From contig JAKSIV010000018.1 in assembly GCA_024398635.1 (NCBI GenBank), forward strand, positions 1 to 43,657: a stretch of DNA of 43,657 nucleotides. The letters run 5' to 3'. Positions 15,270 through 24,196 of this stretch are shown here, piece after piece; positions within the stretch are counted from its first letter, which is position 1, and each line of letters opens with the position of its first letter. Below the pieces are notes generated by a model. It was not told where the DNA came from and did not search any database. It was given only the letters and a program-made list of their open reading frames with translations. A program made the translations under genes and the position numbers. The stretch is from Bacteroidaceae bacterium. Its GTDB lineage: Bacteria; Bacteroidota; Bacteroidia; Bacteroidales; Bacteroidaceae.

Positions 15270-16249
15270 ATGTTGAATGCAAAATTACAGATTAAAGATG
15301 ATTCCGATACCTGGTACTTGCCGTATGACAGGTCAAACATTATACGTCCCATACGCAGGCCGGTGCCTATCGTCATTCCGGTGAACCCTTTGTTTCCCTT
15401 GCCTGCCATCTCGGCGCGTGTGCGCAGGCTGCATCCTGCCGCTATGTAGAAACGGTCGGTCAGGTTTACATCGGCACCTAAGGAAATATGGCGTTTGAGT
15501 ATCTCTCCGAACCCTTTGCTTTCATCCTCGGCAAAATAGAAATCCGATGCGTTCCAACGGGTAAGATTGTCGCATGAAAGTGTGAAACGCAGGGGTGCAT
15601 GCGGGAGTTGCCAGGTCACGCCGGCGCAGACATCGAACGGCATTTTCTGGAACGTATTCTCAAATGCCTTTATCTGTCCTCCCAGATTGGTTGCAGCCAG
15701 TCCCAGTGAGAGCCCGTTGTCATTGAACCACAGCAGTCCCAGGTCAACGCCGATGGCTACCGATGTCATGGAACCGTAACGTGATGTTATGATATTGCCT
15801 GTGACACCTCCGCTCAGATTGTCGGTCAGCATGTATGACCACGTGGCTCCTATCGCTATGTCCTTTGAGGTGAAAGTACCGGTTACAGTGCCGTCGGCTG
15901 TAGTCTCCTTCATTTTGCCGTAACTGACATACCGGGCATTGAATGCATAATGCGAGCGTTCGTCAAAGATGTTGCTGAACTGTGCTCCTGCTACTGTCGT
16001 TCCCGAAAACCATGACATGGCGTTGAGACCAAGCAGGCGGCTGTTGTTGGCAGAGAGTACGGCCGGATTTGAAATGAAAAGAACGGGGCTCGGGTCAAAC
16101 GCCGAAACCACGTGACCGCCGAGCGATGAGTTGTGGGCGGATGCAGGTAACCGCAGGAATTCAAAAGAACTCTCCAGGCTCTGCGCCCGGACAGAATTCA
16201 CTCCTATTAGGAATAAAGTCAAAGCTGTGGTCAGGAGATATCTTTTCAT
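15266..16249 (-). CDS. porQ: Type IX secretion system protein PorQ
   Basis: A 327-residue exported beta-rich protein with a signal peptide (about residues 1-22, ending VRAQ). The body matches the PorV/PorQ type of outer membrane protein: [36 protein letters not shown] near the mature N-terminus, then repeated amphipathic strands to a C-terminal NFAFNI ending in alternate hydrophobics. PorQ belongs to the attachment complex that anchors type IX cargo at the cell surface. Gene order porQ-cmk is common in Bacteroidales. A TAAATTTG promoter element ends only seven bases before the ATG, suggesting a leaderless transcript. Confidence 0.85.
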   Translation of the reverse strand: MKRYLLTTALTLFLIGVNSVRAQSLESSFEFLRLPASAHNSSLGGHVVSAFDPSPVLFISNPAVLSANNSRLLGLNAMSWFSGTTVAGAQFSNIFDERSHYAFNARYVSYGKMKETTADGTVTGTFTSKDIAIGATWSYMLTDNLSGGVTGNIITSRYGSMTSVAIGVDLGLLWFNDNGLSLGLAATNLGGQIKAFENTFQKMPFDVCAGVTWQLPHAPLRFTLSCDNLTRWNASDFYFAEDESKGFGEILKRHISLGADVNLTDRFYIAAGCSLRTRAEMAGKGNKGFTGMTIGTGLRMGRIMFDLSYGKYQVSESSLICNFAFNI

Positions 16250-16256
16250 CAGGGAA

Positions 16257-16264
16257 CAAATTTA
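16257..16264 (-). promoter_or_regulatory. Promoter -7 element of porQ
   Basis: The minus strand reads TAAATTTG (TAnnTTTG), with seven bases between it and the ATG. I see no -33 TTTG at the right distance, so the element is only moderately supported. Confidence 0.4.
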
Positions 16265-16342
16265 TTAAATCGTGTTGAACATACCATCATTTATAAACGT
16301 TTTTAATCTCGAAACCGGTACAAAAGGGATAAAGTATTTGTT

Positions 16343-16362
16343 AACCTTCGGTAAGGTTTTTT
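16343..16362 (+). terminator. Terminator-like hairpin between divergent porQ and tonB
   Basis: AACCTT-CGGT-AAGGTT followed by a T run to 16362, on the plus strand. No plus-strand gene lies directly upstream, because porQ runs the other way. The 295-bp gap 16250-16544 otherwise holds only the two promoter elements; no open reading frame of note is seen. Confidence 0.5.
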
Positions 16363-16494
16363 ATTCCCGGAAAAAGACGTACTGCCGGAATGTCCGCGTT
16401 TAAGGGACAGAAACGAGGAAGAAAGTGAGAGCCTTGTAAATATTAAAAAATAACAAAAATGGCCTTTGATTATCCGAAATGACAAAAAGTGTGC

Positions 16495-16502
16495 TATTTT
16501 TG
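16495..16502 (+). promoter_or_regulatory. Promoter -7 element of the TonB-family gene
   Basis: TATTTTTG matches TAnnTTTG, 42 bases before the ATG. A TTTG at 16465-16468 is 26 bp upstream, longer than the usual spacer. Confidence 0.5.
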
Positions 16503-16544
16503 CCGGACAATACAAAGAGTCGAAATAACTAAACTATTATAATT

Positions 16545-17231
16545 ATGGAAATCAAAAAGTCTGAACACGCTGACCTTGAAAGGGGTAAGGGCACTTCACT
16601 CCTGATAGGATTTGTAATTGCTCTCGGCGTCATGTTCGTGGCACTTGAGTGGACCCAGAGAGAGGTTGAGGACAACTCTGATCTCTATACTGCCAGGGAT
16701 GTATCTCTGAACGAGGAGATGATTCCTATCACACTTCCTGAGAAGAAGACCGTTCCGCCTCCACCCGCAGCCGTAACAAAGGCTGAGATTATCGAGATCG
16801 TTGAAGACGATGCCGATATCGAGGAGGATATCATGGCTTCAACTGAGGATAACGTGGAGTGGGTTGACATTGATGATTACGATGTCGTAACCGTTGAACC
16901 CGAGCCTGAGGAGGAGGAGATTTTCATGGTCGTAGAGGACCAGCCTGAGTTCCCCGGTGGTACAGCAGCTTTGCTGGAGTATCTCCGCAAGAACATCAAG
17001 TATCCTGCTATCTGCCGTGAGAACAACATCCAGGGTCGTGTACTCGTAACCTTTATCGTTAACAAGGATGGTGCAATCGTTGAACCCGAGGTTGTAAAGA
17101 GCGTTAACCCGTCTCTTGACAAGGAGGCTCTCCGAGTTATCTCCCAGATGCCTAACTGGAAGCCCGGTTCACAGCGCGGTAAACCCGTACGTGTAAAGTA
17201 CACCGTACCTGTAAACTTCCGTCTTAACTGA
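16545..17231 (+). CDS. TonB family energy transducer
   Basis: A 228-residue inner-membrane protein that should couple proton-motive force to TonB-dependent outer membrane transporters. A short cytoplasmic N-terminus precedes one transmembrane helix (about residues 17-36, GTSLLIGFVIALGVMFVALEW). A Pro-rich stretch (KKTVPPPPAAVTK) and a strongly acidic periplasmic linker (about 80-125) follow. The TonB C-terminal domain starts at FPGGTAALLEYLRKNIKYP and ends VKYTVPVNFRLN. The acidic linker replaces the Pro-Lys/Glu linker of E. coli TonB, as in many Bacteroidetes. It is a single gene with its own promoter element and terminator; no ExbB/ExbD lie beside it. Confidence 0.92.
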   Translation: MEIKKSEHADLERGKGTSLLIGFVIALGVMFVALEWTQREVEDNSDLYTARDVSLNEEMIPITLPEKKTVPPPPAAVTKAEIIEIVEDDADIEEDIMASTEDNVEWVDIDDYDVVTVEPEPEEEEIFMVVEDQPEFPGGTAALLEYLRKNIKYPAICRENNIQGRVLVTFIVNKDGAIVEPEVVKSVNPSLDKEALRVISQMPNWKPGSQRGKPVRVKYTVPVNFRLN

Positions 17232-17253
17232 TTATCAGGCAACCCGATAGAAT

Positions 17254-17288
17254 GCGAAGGGGTTATTTCAGACTCCTTCGCGTTTTTT
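17254..17288 (+). terminator. Rho-independent terminator after the TonB gene
   Basis: GCGAAGG (17254-17260) pairs with CCTTCGC (17275-17281), with two further pairs inside the loop, and is followed by GTTTTTT. Confidence 0.85.
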
Positions 17289-17322
17289 ATTCGTATATTG
17301 TCGCTTTTTCAAAATAACTGAC

Positions 17323-17330
17323 TACTTTTG
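17323..17330 (+). promoter_or_regulatory. Promoter -7 element of the polyprenyl synthetase gene
   Basis: TACTTTTG matches TAnnTTTG. Only six bases separate it from the ATG at 17337, so the transcript should be leaderless or nearly so. A weak ATTG lies 22 bp upstream. Confidence 0.5.
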
Positions 17331-17336
17331 CGAATA

Positions 17337-18311
17337 ATGAAAACATCGCATCAGATACAGGAGAGTTTTGAGGAGTATCTTCAGGGACTGGATTATTCAC
17401 ACCAGCCCGATAATCTGTATGCTCCTATCCGATATGTCCTTTCGCTTGGTGGCAAGCGTATCCGTCCCACATTTCTCATCATGGCTTACAATATGTATGC
17501 CGATGATACAGAGAGAGTTTTCAGTACGGCGGCGGGTATGGAGATATTCCATAATTTCACGCTTCTGCATGATGACCTGATGGACAGGGCCGATATGCGC
17601 CGCGGTAAGCCTACGGTTCATAAGAAATGGAATGAGAACACCGCAATCCTGTCCGGTGACGGTATGCTCGTGCTTGCTTACCGGTATCTGGTGCAGTTTC
17701 CGGGGCGTGACCTTCAGAAGGTATTTCATCTTGCCAATAAGACCTTCACGGAGATTATGGAAGGCCAGCAGTATGATATGGAGTTTGAGACCCGTGATGA
17801 TGTCACAGAAGAGGAGTATATCGAGATGATCCGTCTTAAGACTTCTGTGTTGCTGGCAGCCTGCGTACAGATGGGAGCGATATTGGGCGGAGCATCTGAA
17901 AGCGACTCAAAACTTCTGTATGAGTTCGGAGAGAAGATAGGTCTGGCTTTCCAGCTTCAGGACGATCTGTTGGATGTTTACGGTGATCCGGCCGTATTCG
18001 GAAAGAAGATAGGAGGAGACATCCTTTGCAACAAGAAGACATATTTATATATAAACACTTACCGGCTGGCAGATCAATCCCAAAGGGCTGAATTGGACAG
18101 ATGGGCAGAGTATCATGGTGACAATCCTGACTCAAAGATTGCAGGTGTACGTGCCATTTATGATGCAGTTGGAGTCAAGGCTCTCTCCGAAAAACTGATA
18201 GGCTCCCTGTTTGACGAGGCTATGGTCAAGCTGGATAGCGTAAACCTTCCTGCCGACAGGAAATCTCTTTTGAGAGAGTATGCCGGCAGTCTTTTGAATA
18301 GAGTTCTCTAA
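17337..18311 (+). CDS. Polyprenyl (isoprenyl) diphosphate synthase
   Basis: A trans-prenyltransferase that condenses IPP units onto an allylic diphosphate. It has 324 residues with the first Asp-rich motif DDLMD at 79-83 and the second DDLLD at 209-213. LSLGGKRIRP (about 35-44) holds the IPP-binding basic residues. F74 lies five residues before the first Asp motif, a position that in related enzymes limits chain length, so a short or medium product is possible; the exact length is not readable. I start at ATG 17337 rather than the in-frame TTG 17328, which is inside the promoter element. IPP would come from the IspH pathway encoded nearby. Confidence 0.92.
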   Translation: MKTSHQIQESFEEYLQGLDYSHQPDNLYAPIRYVLSLGGKRIRPTFLIMAYNMYADDTERVFSTAAGMEIFHNFTLLHDDLMDRADMRRGKPTVHKKWNENTAILSGDGMLVLAYRYLVQFPGRDLQKVFHLANKTFTEIMEGQQYDMEFETRDDVTEEEYIEMIRLKTSVLLAACVQMGAILGGASESDSKLLYEFGEKIGLAFQLQDDLLDVYGDPAVFGKKIGGDILCNKKTYLYINTYRLADQSQRAELDRWAEYHGDNPDSKIAGVRAIYDAVGVKALSEKLIGSLFDEAMVKLDSVNLPADRKSLLREYAGSLLNRVL

Positions 18312-18329
18312 TTACTTCCTTTTACTAAT

Positions 18330-19031
18330 ATGCCTTACAGAAGATTACCCAACACGGACAAAGCCAGGATACGTTCCCTGGAAACCGCTATTGCCAAGAT
18401 CCGCAACAGCGATTTTTATGCACCTGTCCTGTCACCTGAACTTTTCTCGAAAGCAGACAAGAAACTGCAGCAGTTCAAGGAGGCGGTTGACAGATATGTC
18501 AAGTCACTTGACAGTCAGGTGAGTTATTCCAAGTCTGAGGCTTATCAGACTAAGCTGAAGAATGCCAAGATGTATGTGTCGCATTTCCTGACGGTATTCA
18601 ACATGTGCGTCAAGCGCGGTGAGATGAAGGCGTCAGACAGGAAATTCTATTCCATTACCGAGAACTCGGGCGAACTTCCGGATATGTCCAGTGACATTGC
18701 GGTAATACGTTGCTGCGAGAATACGATAAGGGGCGAAAAGAACAGGTCGGACAAGGGAGGCATACCTATATATAATCCTACCATTGCAAAGGTAGCCGTC
18801 CATTATGAATTGTTCAAGGAGCTGTATGACAAGCAGTGTCAGTTGCGTCAGCTTACGGACGAGGCTCTTATGGTGGTTTCGTTGATGCGTCCTCAGGTTG
18901 ATGAGGTGATACTTGACGTATGGAACTCAATAGAAAACTATTTCTCTGACCTGTCCGGTGACAAAAAGCTCAAGACTTGCCGCGATTACGGCCTGATATA
19001 CTACTACCGTACAAGTGAGAAAGCTGATTGA
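18330..19031 (+). CDS. Conserved hypothetical protein, helical
   Basis: A 233-residue soluble protein without signal peptide or membrane segment. I recognise no functional motif. It is predicted mainly helical: an N-terminal segment rich in Lys (FSKADKKLQQFKEAVDRYVKSLDSQ), a middle stretch with DIAVIRCCENTIRGEKNR and a Gly/Pro loop (GGIPIYNPTIAKV), and a C-terminal helical bundle (LRQLTDEALMVVSLMRPQVDEVILDVWNSIENYF). It lies 18 bp after the polyprenyl synthetase stop, and its last 17 bp overlap the tatD start, so the three genes are co-transcribed. I believe similar proteins sit in this place in other Bacteroidales. Function unknown. Confidence 0.75.
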   Translation: MPYRRLPNTDKARIRSLETAIAKIRNSDFYAPVLSPELFSKADKKLQQFKEAVDRYVKSLDSQVSYSKSEAYQTKLKNAKMYVSHFLTVFNMCVKRGEMKASDRKFYSITENSGELPDMSSDIAVIRCCENTIRGEKNRSDKGGIPIYNPTIAKVAVHYELFKELYDKQCQLRQLTDEALMVVSLMRPQVDEVILDVWNSIENYFSDLSGDKKLKTCRDYGLIYYYRTSEKAD

Positions 19032-19809
19032 CACTCACTGCCATGTCTATGATGAGGCATTCCGGGAGGATCTGCCCGATGTGATAGACAGGGCGCGTCA
19101 GGCAGGGCTGGACCTTCTGCTTCTGCCCAACATCAATCCCGAGACATTGAGTGAACTGCTCTGTGTATGTGATACGTGGCCTGATTTGTGCAAGCCTATG
19201 ATAGGGTTGCATCCCGAAGACCTTGCCGATGATTTTCACAGTCAGCTTTCGGGGCTTAAATCCATTCTGGATGATGACCGTAAAGAGGGCGGAGCCCACC
19301 GTTATATAGGGATAGGTGAGACAGGCCTGGACCTCTATTGGGACAAATCCCGTCTTGCGGATCAGATAGAGTCGTTCAGGATACAGATAGAGTGGGCGTT
19401 GGAATATGACCTGCCTATCGTCATACACTCCCGTGATTCATTCACACAACTTTATGAAGTCTTGCGGGATTACGGGAACTGTGGGCTGAGAGGCATTTTC
19501 CACTGTTTCTCGGGCAGCGCCGATGAGGCTGCAGCTCTTACGGAGTTCGGTGGATTCATGTTCGGGGTAGGTGGCGTTCTTACCTATAAGAAATCGGCTT
19601 TACCATCTGTTTTGCCGCTTATTCCTGTGGACAGGGTAGTACTTGAAACAGATTGTCCCTATCTTTCGCCTGTACCTTTCCGTGGCAAGAGGAACGAACC
19701 CTCTTATATTGTCAATACGGCCACTGTGATGGCTCAGGCCTATGGAATGGACCTTGATGAAATGGCGCGGATCACATCGGCCAATGCATGCCGTTTGTTC
19801 CGTCTTTGA
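19015..19809 (+). CDS. TatD family metal-dependent deoxyribonuclease
   Basis: A 264-residue TIM-barrel hydrolase of the TatD group, which act as 3'-5' DNases and RNases in DNA repair and nucleic acid turnover. Metal-binding elements are present in order: DTHCH near the N-terminus, GIGETGLDLYW with the bridging Glu, IVIHSRDS, GIFHCFSGS and ETDCPYLSP. The start is GTG 19015, overlapping the upstream gene by 17 bp; no better ATG precedes the DTHCH motif. Confidence 0.9.
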   Translation: MRKLIDTHCHVYDEAFREDLPDVIDRARQAGLDLLLLPNINPETLSELLCVCDTWPDLCKPMIGLHPEDLADDFHSQLSGLKSILDDDRKEGGAHRYIGIGETGLDLYWDKSRLADQIESFRIQIEWALEYDLPIVIHSRDSFTQLYEVLRDYGNCGLRGIFHCFSGSADEAAALTEFGGFMFGVGGVLTYKKSALPSVLPLIPVDRVVLETDCPYLSPVPFRGKRNEPSYIVNTATVMAQAYGMDLDEMARITSANACRLFRL

Positions 19810-19882
19810 AAGGTCCGGTACAATAACACCGCATATAATCCGTTTATTCAGTGTCGCCTTAAAAAACGTGCGGCATTTTTCA

Positions 19883-21034
19883 ATGAGGAAATTCAGGGAA
19901 TTCAAGCGTATAAGGACCATCCTTATAGTCGTAGCCATAATAATTGCAGTACTGTCACTGTTCGTTTCACAGTCATTGGTCAAGGATCTGTCGCGTGAGG
20001 AACACTCCAAGATGGAGTTGTTCGCCCAGGCGTACCAGTCACTCAGTGATGCCGATGAGAACACGGACCTGAGCCTTGTGCTTTCAGTTATGTCAGGTAA
20101 CAAGACCATTCCGGTTATTGTGGTTGATGAATCGAATGAAATCAAGAGTTTCCTTAATATAGAGATACGTAAGGCCGATACGCTGGCATATCTGAGCAGT
20201 TATGCGGAGCGTATGCGCAGTCTGGGTAACTCGATAAAGATTTACTACGACGAATCTGATACGGAGCACTACAATGAGGTATGCTTTGACGAATCTCTTC
20301 TGTTGAACCGTCTCACTGTATATCCCTATATACAAATGGGTGTGGTGATGCTCTTTGTGCTGATAGCCATATTCGCCCTTCTCAGTTTCAAGAAGACGGA
20401 GCAGAACCGTGTATGGGTGGGACTCTCCAAGGAGACCGCTCACCAGCTGGGTACACCCATATCGTCACTCATGGCCTGGACCGAACTGCTCAAGGACAAG
20501 TATGACGATGAACTCATTTCAGAGATGGAGAAGGATGTCAACCGTCTGCAGATGGTGGCAGAGCGTTTCTCCAAGATCGGCTCGATGCCGGAGCCTGTCA
20601 CTGCCGATATGGTCGGTGTGCTCGACGGAGTGATAGATTATGTTGAGCACCGTTCGCCTGCCACTGTCAAGTTTATCCGCAAATTCCCCAATCCTCCCGT
20701 CAATGCCAAGGTCAATTCGTCCTTGTTCGGCTGGGTTATAGAAAATATCTGCAAGAATGCTGTGGATGCCATGAGCGGCAAGGGCAAGCTGACCATCAAA
20801 CTCGCGGAGGAAAAGAATTACGTTACGATTGATGTGACCGATACCGGCAAGGGAATAGCCAAGAACTCATGGCGTAGCGTGTTCGATCCCGGATACACCA
20901 CAAAGGAACGTGGCTGGGGATTGGGCCTGTCGCTTGCCAAACGTATAGTCACCGAGTACCATAAGGGAAAGATCTACGTAGCCCACTCTGAGCTGGGCAA
21001 AGGCACAACATTCCGCATAGAGATACCTAAATAA
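19883..21034 (+). CDS. Orphan sensor histidine kinase
   Basis: A 383-residue inner-membrane kinase. Transmembrane helices at about 11-29 and 150-169 enclose a periplasmic or extracytoplasmic sensor of about 120 residues with no recognised domain. The H box is SKETAHQLGTPISSL with H187. The N box is ENICKNAVDAM (about 287-297), and the G boxes are DTGKGI (320-325) and GWGLGL (344-349). I start at ATG 19883 because it directly precedes the basic stretch and first helix; the longer in-frame start at 19742 lies inside tatD. No response regulator is adjacent, so the partner and signal are unknown. Confidence 0.88.
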   Translation: MRKFREFKRIRTILIVVAIIIAVLSLFVSQSLVKDLSREEHSKMELFAQAYQSLSDADENTDLSLVLSVMSGNKTIPVIVVDESNEIKSFLNIEIRKADTLAYLSSYAERMRSLGNSIKIYYDESDTEHYNEVCFDESLLLNRLTVYPYIQMGVVMLFVLIAIFALLSFKKTEQNRVWVGLSKETAHQLGTPISSLMAWTELLKDKYDDELISEMEKDVNRLQMVAERFSKIGSMPEPVTADMVGVLDGVIDYVEHRSPATVKFIRKFPNPPVNAKVNSSLFGWVIENICKNAVDAMSGKGKLTIKLAEEKNYVTIDVTDTGKGIAKNSWRSVFDPGYTTKERGWGLGLSLAKRIVTEYHKGKIYVAHSELGKGTTFRIEIPK

Positions 21035-21074
21035 GTTCTTAATAGGATGTTTTAACCAAAAATGACAGTATTAT

Positions 21075-21105
21075 TTTCTGTTTGAAAAATATTGTTGTAA
21101 CTTTG
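21075..21105 (+). promoter_or_regulatory. Promoter of the DUF177-rpmF unit
   Basis: TAACTTTG at 21098-21105, with TTTC 19 bp upstream at 21075-21078. It lies 20 bases before the ATG at 21126. Confidence 0.6.
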
Positions 21106-21125
21106 TGCCCCGAAAAAATTGTTTG

Positions 21126-21668
21126 ATGGGAAGACTGGATAAATATAACGTTGACCTAAAGGGGCTTACCGAAGCAAATTCGACCTACAGTTGGATCGTT
21201 GACCAGGAGTTCTTCAGTATCGTGGAGGGCGAGGAGGTTCAACGCGGCAAGGTGAACGTTGACCTAAAGGTTACCAAGGCATCCGGTATTTGCCATCTGG
21301 CATTTTCGGTAGCAGGTACGGTTATAGTAACATGTGACCGTTGCCTTGATGACATGTCGCTCGATATTGAGAATACAGGTGAGCTTAAGGTTAAGTTGGG
21401 TCCTGATTTCGCCGATGACGGTGATATTGTCGTAGTCCCTGAAGACAAGGGAATCGTGAATGTTGCATGGTACATCTATGAGTTCATTGCTCTGGCAATA
21501 CCTATCAAGCATGTTCACGCTCCCGGCAAATGTAACAAGGGCATGATGGAGAAACTTGACGAGCACAGTGCTGAAGAAGGTGGTGAGGAAGGTGCAATTG
21601 AGGATACCGGAGCAACAGATCCCCGTTGGGATGCACTGAACAGCTTGATGGAATCAGATAACGAATAA
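21126..21668 (+). CDS. DUF177/YceD family protein
   Basis: A 180-residue protein of the DUF177 (YceD) family. In E. coli and plants members are needed for normal 23S rRNA accumulation, and the gene is almost always next to rpmF, as here. A CDRCLDDM Cys pair sits mid-protein, as in the family. The C-terminal part is acidic and ends with the family-type GATDPRWDALNSLM. I start at MGRLDKYN (21126), not at the upstream in-frame ATG 21105, because that one overlaps the promoter -7 element. rpmF follows after 26 bp. Confidence 0.85.
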   Translation: MGRLDKYNVDLKGLTEANSTYSWIVDQEFFSIVEGEEVQRGKVNVDLKVTKASGICHLAFSVAGTVIVTCDRCLDDMSLDIENTGELKVKLGPDFADDGDIVVVPEDKGIVNVAWYIYEFIALAIPIKHVHAPGKCNKGMMEKLDEHSAEEGGEEGAIEDTGATDPRWDALNSLMESDNE

Positions 21669-21694
21669 AACAACAATAATAAAAACAAAACAAA

Positions 21695-21883
21695 ATGGCA
21701 CATCCTAAAAGAAGGCAGTCCAAGACAAGAACTGCGAAAAGAAGGACTCACGATAAGGCAGTAGCACCTACACTTGCAATCTGCCCGAACTGCGGAGCAT
21801 GGTACGTCTATCACACAGTATGCGGTGAGTGCGGTTATTACAGAGGCAAGTTGGCAGTAGTCAAGGAAGCAGCCGCTGAATAA
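21695..21883 (+). CDS. rpmF: 50S ribosomal protein L32
   Basis: A 62-residue basic ribosomal protein beginning MAHPKRRQSKTRTAKRRTHDK. Its zinc ribbon is intact: CPNC and CGEC separated by about a dozen residues, so this is the Cys4 zinc-binding form. It is co-transcribed with the DUF177 gene and closed by a strong terminator. Confidence 0.97.
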   Translation: MAHPKRRQSKTRTAKRRTHDKAVAPTLAICPNCGAWYVYHTVCGECGYYRGKLAVVKEAAAE

Positions 21884-21893
21884 ACCAAGATCG

Positions 21894-21925
21894 AAAAACG
21901 CATCCCTTTAAGATGCGTTTTTTTT
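21894..21925 (+). terminator. Rho-independent terminator after rpmF
   Basis: ACGCATC (21898-21904) pairs with GATGCGT (21912-21918), flanked by an A run before and eight T after. Confidence 0.9.
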
Positions 21926-21951
21926 GACTCTTACCACAATCAGTTTTTTCT

Positions 21952-22833
21952 ATGCACAAGTCCGGATTCGTGAACATAGTGGGTAACCCCAACGTAGGCA
22001 AGTCAACTCTGATGAACCTGCTTGTGGGCGAGCACATATCCATTGCCACATTCAAGGCGCAGACCACGCGTCACAGGATAATGGGTATAGTCAATACCGA
22101 GGAGTCGCAGATAGTCTTCTCGGACACTCCCGGTGTGCTCAAGCCCAACTACAAGCTGCAGGAATCCATGCTTGCGTTCTCGGAGTCAGCCCTGGTTGAT
22201 GCCGATGTCCTGCTCTACATGACCGATGTCGTGGAGAAGGCCGACAAGAATGCCGAGTTCCTGGAAAAGGTGGCCAAGATGAAAGTTCCGGTGCTGGTCA
22301 TAATCAACAAGATAGACCTTACTGATGAGGAGAATCTGGTAAAACTGGTGGAGTCATGGCATGAAAAACTTCCCAATGCGGAAATCATACCCATATCGGC
22401 CGCTACGGCATTCGGAGTCAAGACCGTCCTGAAGCGTGTCAATGAACTGATTCCGGAGTGTCCTCCCTATTTTGAGAAGGATCAGCTGACCGATAAACCC
22501 GCCCGTTTCTTTGTATCGGAAATAGTCCGTGAAAAGATACTTCTGCATTACGACAAGGAGATACCTTACTCTGTCGAGGTGGTTGTGGAGCAGTTCCGCG
22601 AGAACCATTCACGTATAGTGATCAACGCCGTCATCTATGTGGAGCGTGAATCACAGAAGGGTATCCTTATAGGACATGAAGGTCAGGCCCTTAAGCGTGT
22701 GGCCATCGAGGCCCGCAAGGATCTGGAGAAATTCTTCGGCAAGAAAATCTTCATGGAGCTGTTCGTGAAAGTTGACAAGGACTGGCGCAGTTCTGACCGC
22801 GAACTCCGCAACTTTGGATACGGACAGGATTAA
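21952..22833 (+). CDS. era: GTPase Era
   Basis: An essential GTPase that binds the 3' end of 16S rRNA during 30S maturation, in the same step as KsgA (encoded at 5432-6211). It has 293 residues with G1 GNPNVGKST (about 8-16), G3 DTPG, G4 NKID, and a C-terminal KH domain with the loop LIGHEGQALKRVAIEARKDLEKFFGKKIFMELFVKV. Length and domain order are standard. der follows 21 bp downstream. Confidence 0.97.
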   Translation: MHKSGFVNIVGNPNVGKSTLMNLLVGEHISIATFKAQTTRHRIMGIVNTEESQIVFSDTPGVLKPNYKLQESMLAFSESALVDADVLLYMTDVVEKADKNAEFLEKVAKMKVPVLVIINKIDLTDEENLVKLVESWHEKLPNAEIIPISAATAFGVKTVLKRVNELIPECPPYFEKDQLTDKPARFFVSEIVREKILLHYDKEIPYSVEVVVEQFRENHSRIVINAVIYVERESQKGILIGHEGQALKRVAIEARKDLEKFFGKKIFMELFVKVDKDWRSSDRELRNFGYGQD

Positions 22834-22854
22834 TCACATAATCTCACAACAAAA

Positions 22855-24168
22855 ATGAGCAACCTGGTAGCGATAGTAGGCCGCCCGAATGTGGGTAAAT
22901 CAACTCTTTTCAACCGTCTTACACAGACACGTCAGGCCATTGTGGATGACGTGGCCGGTACCACCCGTGACCGTCAGTACGGCAAGTGCGAGTGGGGTAA
23001 CCGTGTATTCTCGGTTGTTGATACCGGCGGATGGGTCGTCAACTCGGATGACGTGTTTGAGGAGGAGATCCGCAAGCAGGTCAATATTGCCATCGAGGAG
23101 GCAGACCTGATACTTTTCCTGGTTGACATAAAGAACGGCGTTACCGATCTTGACGATGAGGTTGCCGGGATACTGCGTCGCTCCAAGACTCCGGTCATTC
23201 TTGTAACCAACAAGATGGATACATTTGACCTCCAGTATGCCGCTGCCGAGTTCTATCGTCTTGGCTTGGGTGATCCCGTAAGCATATCGGCCGCTAACGG
23301 CAGCGGTACGGGCGAGCTTCTGGACCTGGTGGTGAGCAAACTGCCGCAGGAGGCCGATGCCGAGACCGACGAGAACATTCCCCGTTTTGCCGTTGTGGGT
23401 CGTCCCAACGTGGGTAAGAGTTCAATCGTAAATGCATTCATAGGTGAGGACCGCAATATCGTGACAGATATTGCAGGCACCACACGTGACTCTGTATATA
23501 CCCGATATACCAAATTCGGATTTGACTTCTACCTGGTGGACACTGCGGGTATCCGTAAGAAAAGCAAGGTGGAGGAGGATCTGGAGTTCTACTCCGTGAT
23601 GCGCTCTATCCGCGCCATTGAGAACTGCGATGTATGTGTCCTGATGCTGGATGCCACCCGTGGTATTGAGAGCCAGGATATGAATATAGTATCACTGATT
23701 GTCAAGAACCAGAAAGGTCTGGTTGTCGTCATCAATAAGTGGGACCTTATTGAGGACCGTTCGGCCAAGGTGATGCACAACTACGAGGATGCCATCCGTT
23801 CACGTCTGGCTCCGTTCGTGGATTTCCCCATCGTGTTCACATCGGCCATAGAGAAACAGCGTATCCTCAAGGTGCTTGAATACGCCAAGGATGTGTATAA
23901 GCACAAGACCAACCATGTATCTACCGGCAAGCTGAATGCCGAGATGCTGCCGCTCATTGAGGCCTATCCGCCCCCATCGACCAAGGGTAAGTACATCAAG
24001 ATAAAGTATTGCACTCAGCTGCAGGGCCCGCAGATTCCTACATTCATTTTCTTTGCAAACCTGCCGCAGTACGTAAAGGATCCCTACAAGCGTTTCCTTG
24101 AGAACAAGATCCGTGAAAAGTGGGATTTCAGCGGTACCCCGATAAATATCTTTATCCGCCAGAAATAA
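22855..24168 (+). CDS. der: Ribosome biogenesis GTPase Der (EngA)
   Basis: A 437-residue protein with two consecutive G domains and a C-terminal KH-like domain. It is required for 50S subunit maturation. The first G domain has GRPNVGKST and NKMD; the second, from about residue 178, has [20 protein letters not shown] and NKWD. The C-terminal region ends [17 protein letters not shown], as in the family. It is transcribed with era and ends at a bidirectional terminator. Confidence 0.97.
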   Translation: MSNLVAIVGRPNVGKSTLFNRLTQTRQAIVDDVAGTTRDRQYGKCEWGNRVFSVVDTGGWVVNSDDVFEEEIRKQVNIAIEEADLILFLVDIKNGVTDLDDEVAGILRRSKTPVILVTNKMDTFDLQYAAAEFYRLGLGDPVSISAANGSGTGELLDLVVSKLPQEADAETDENIPRFAVVGRPNVGKSSIVNAFIGEDRNIVTDIAGTTRDSVYTRYTKFGFDFYLVDTAGIRKKSKVEEDLEFYSVMRSIRAIENCDVCVLMLDATRGIESQDMNIVSLIVKNQKGLVVVINKWDLIEDRSAKVMHNYEDAIRSRLAPFVDFPIVFTSAIEKQRILKVLEYAKDVYKHKTNHVSTGKLNAEMLPLIEAYPPPSTKGKYIKIKYCTQLQGPQIPTFIFFANLPQYVKDPYKRFLENKIREKWDFSGTPINIFIRQK

Positions 24169-24169
24169 T

Positions 24170-24196
24170 AAAAGTGAGGTTCAAAGCCTCACTTTT
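24170..24196. terminator. Bidirectional terminator between der and the M6 protease gene
   Basis: AAAAGTGAGG (24170-24179) pairs perfectly with CCTCACTTTT (24187-24196) around TTCAAAG. It starts one base after the der stop and includes the last codons and stop of the convergent protease gene, so the hairpin is partly coding on the minus strand. Confidence 0.85.

Noticed and set aside
19742..19882. Longer start for the histidine kinase inside tatD
   Set aside because: The extra residues are the out-of-frame reading of the tatD 3' end. The basic segment and first transmembrane helix begin right after ATG 19883.
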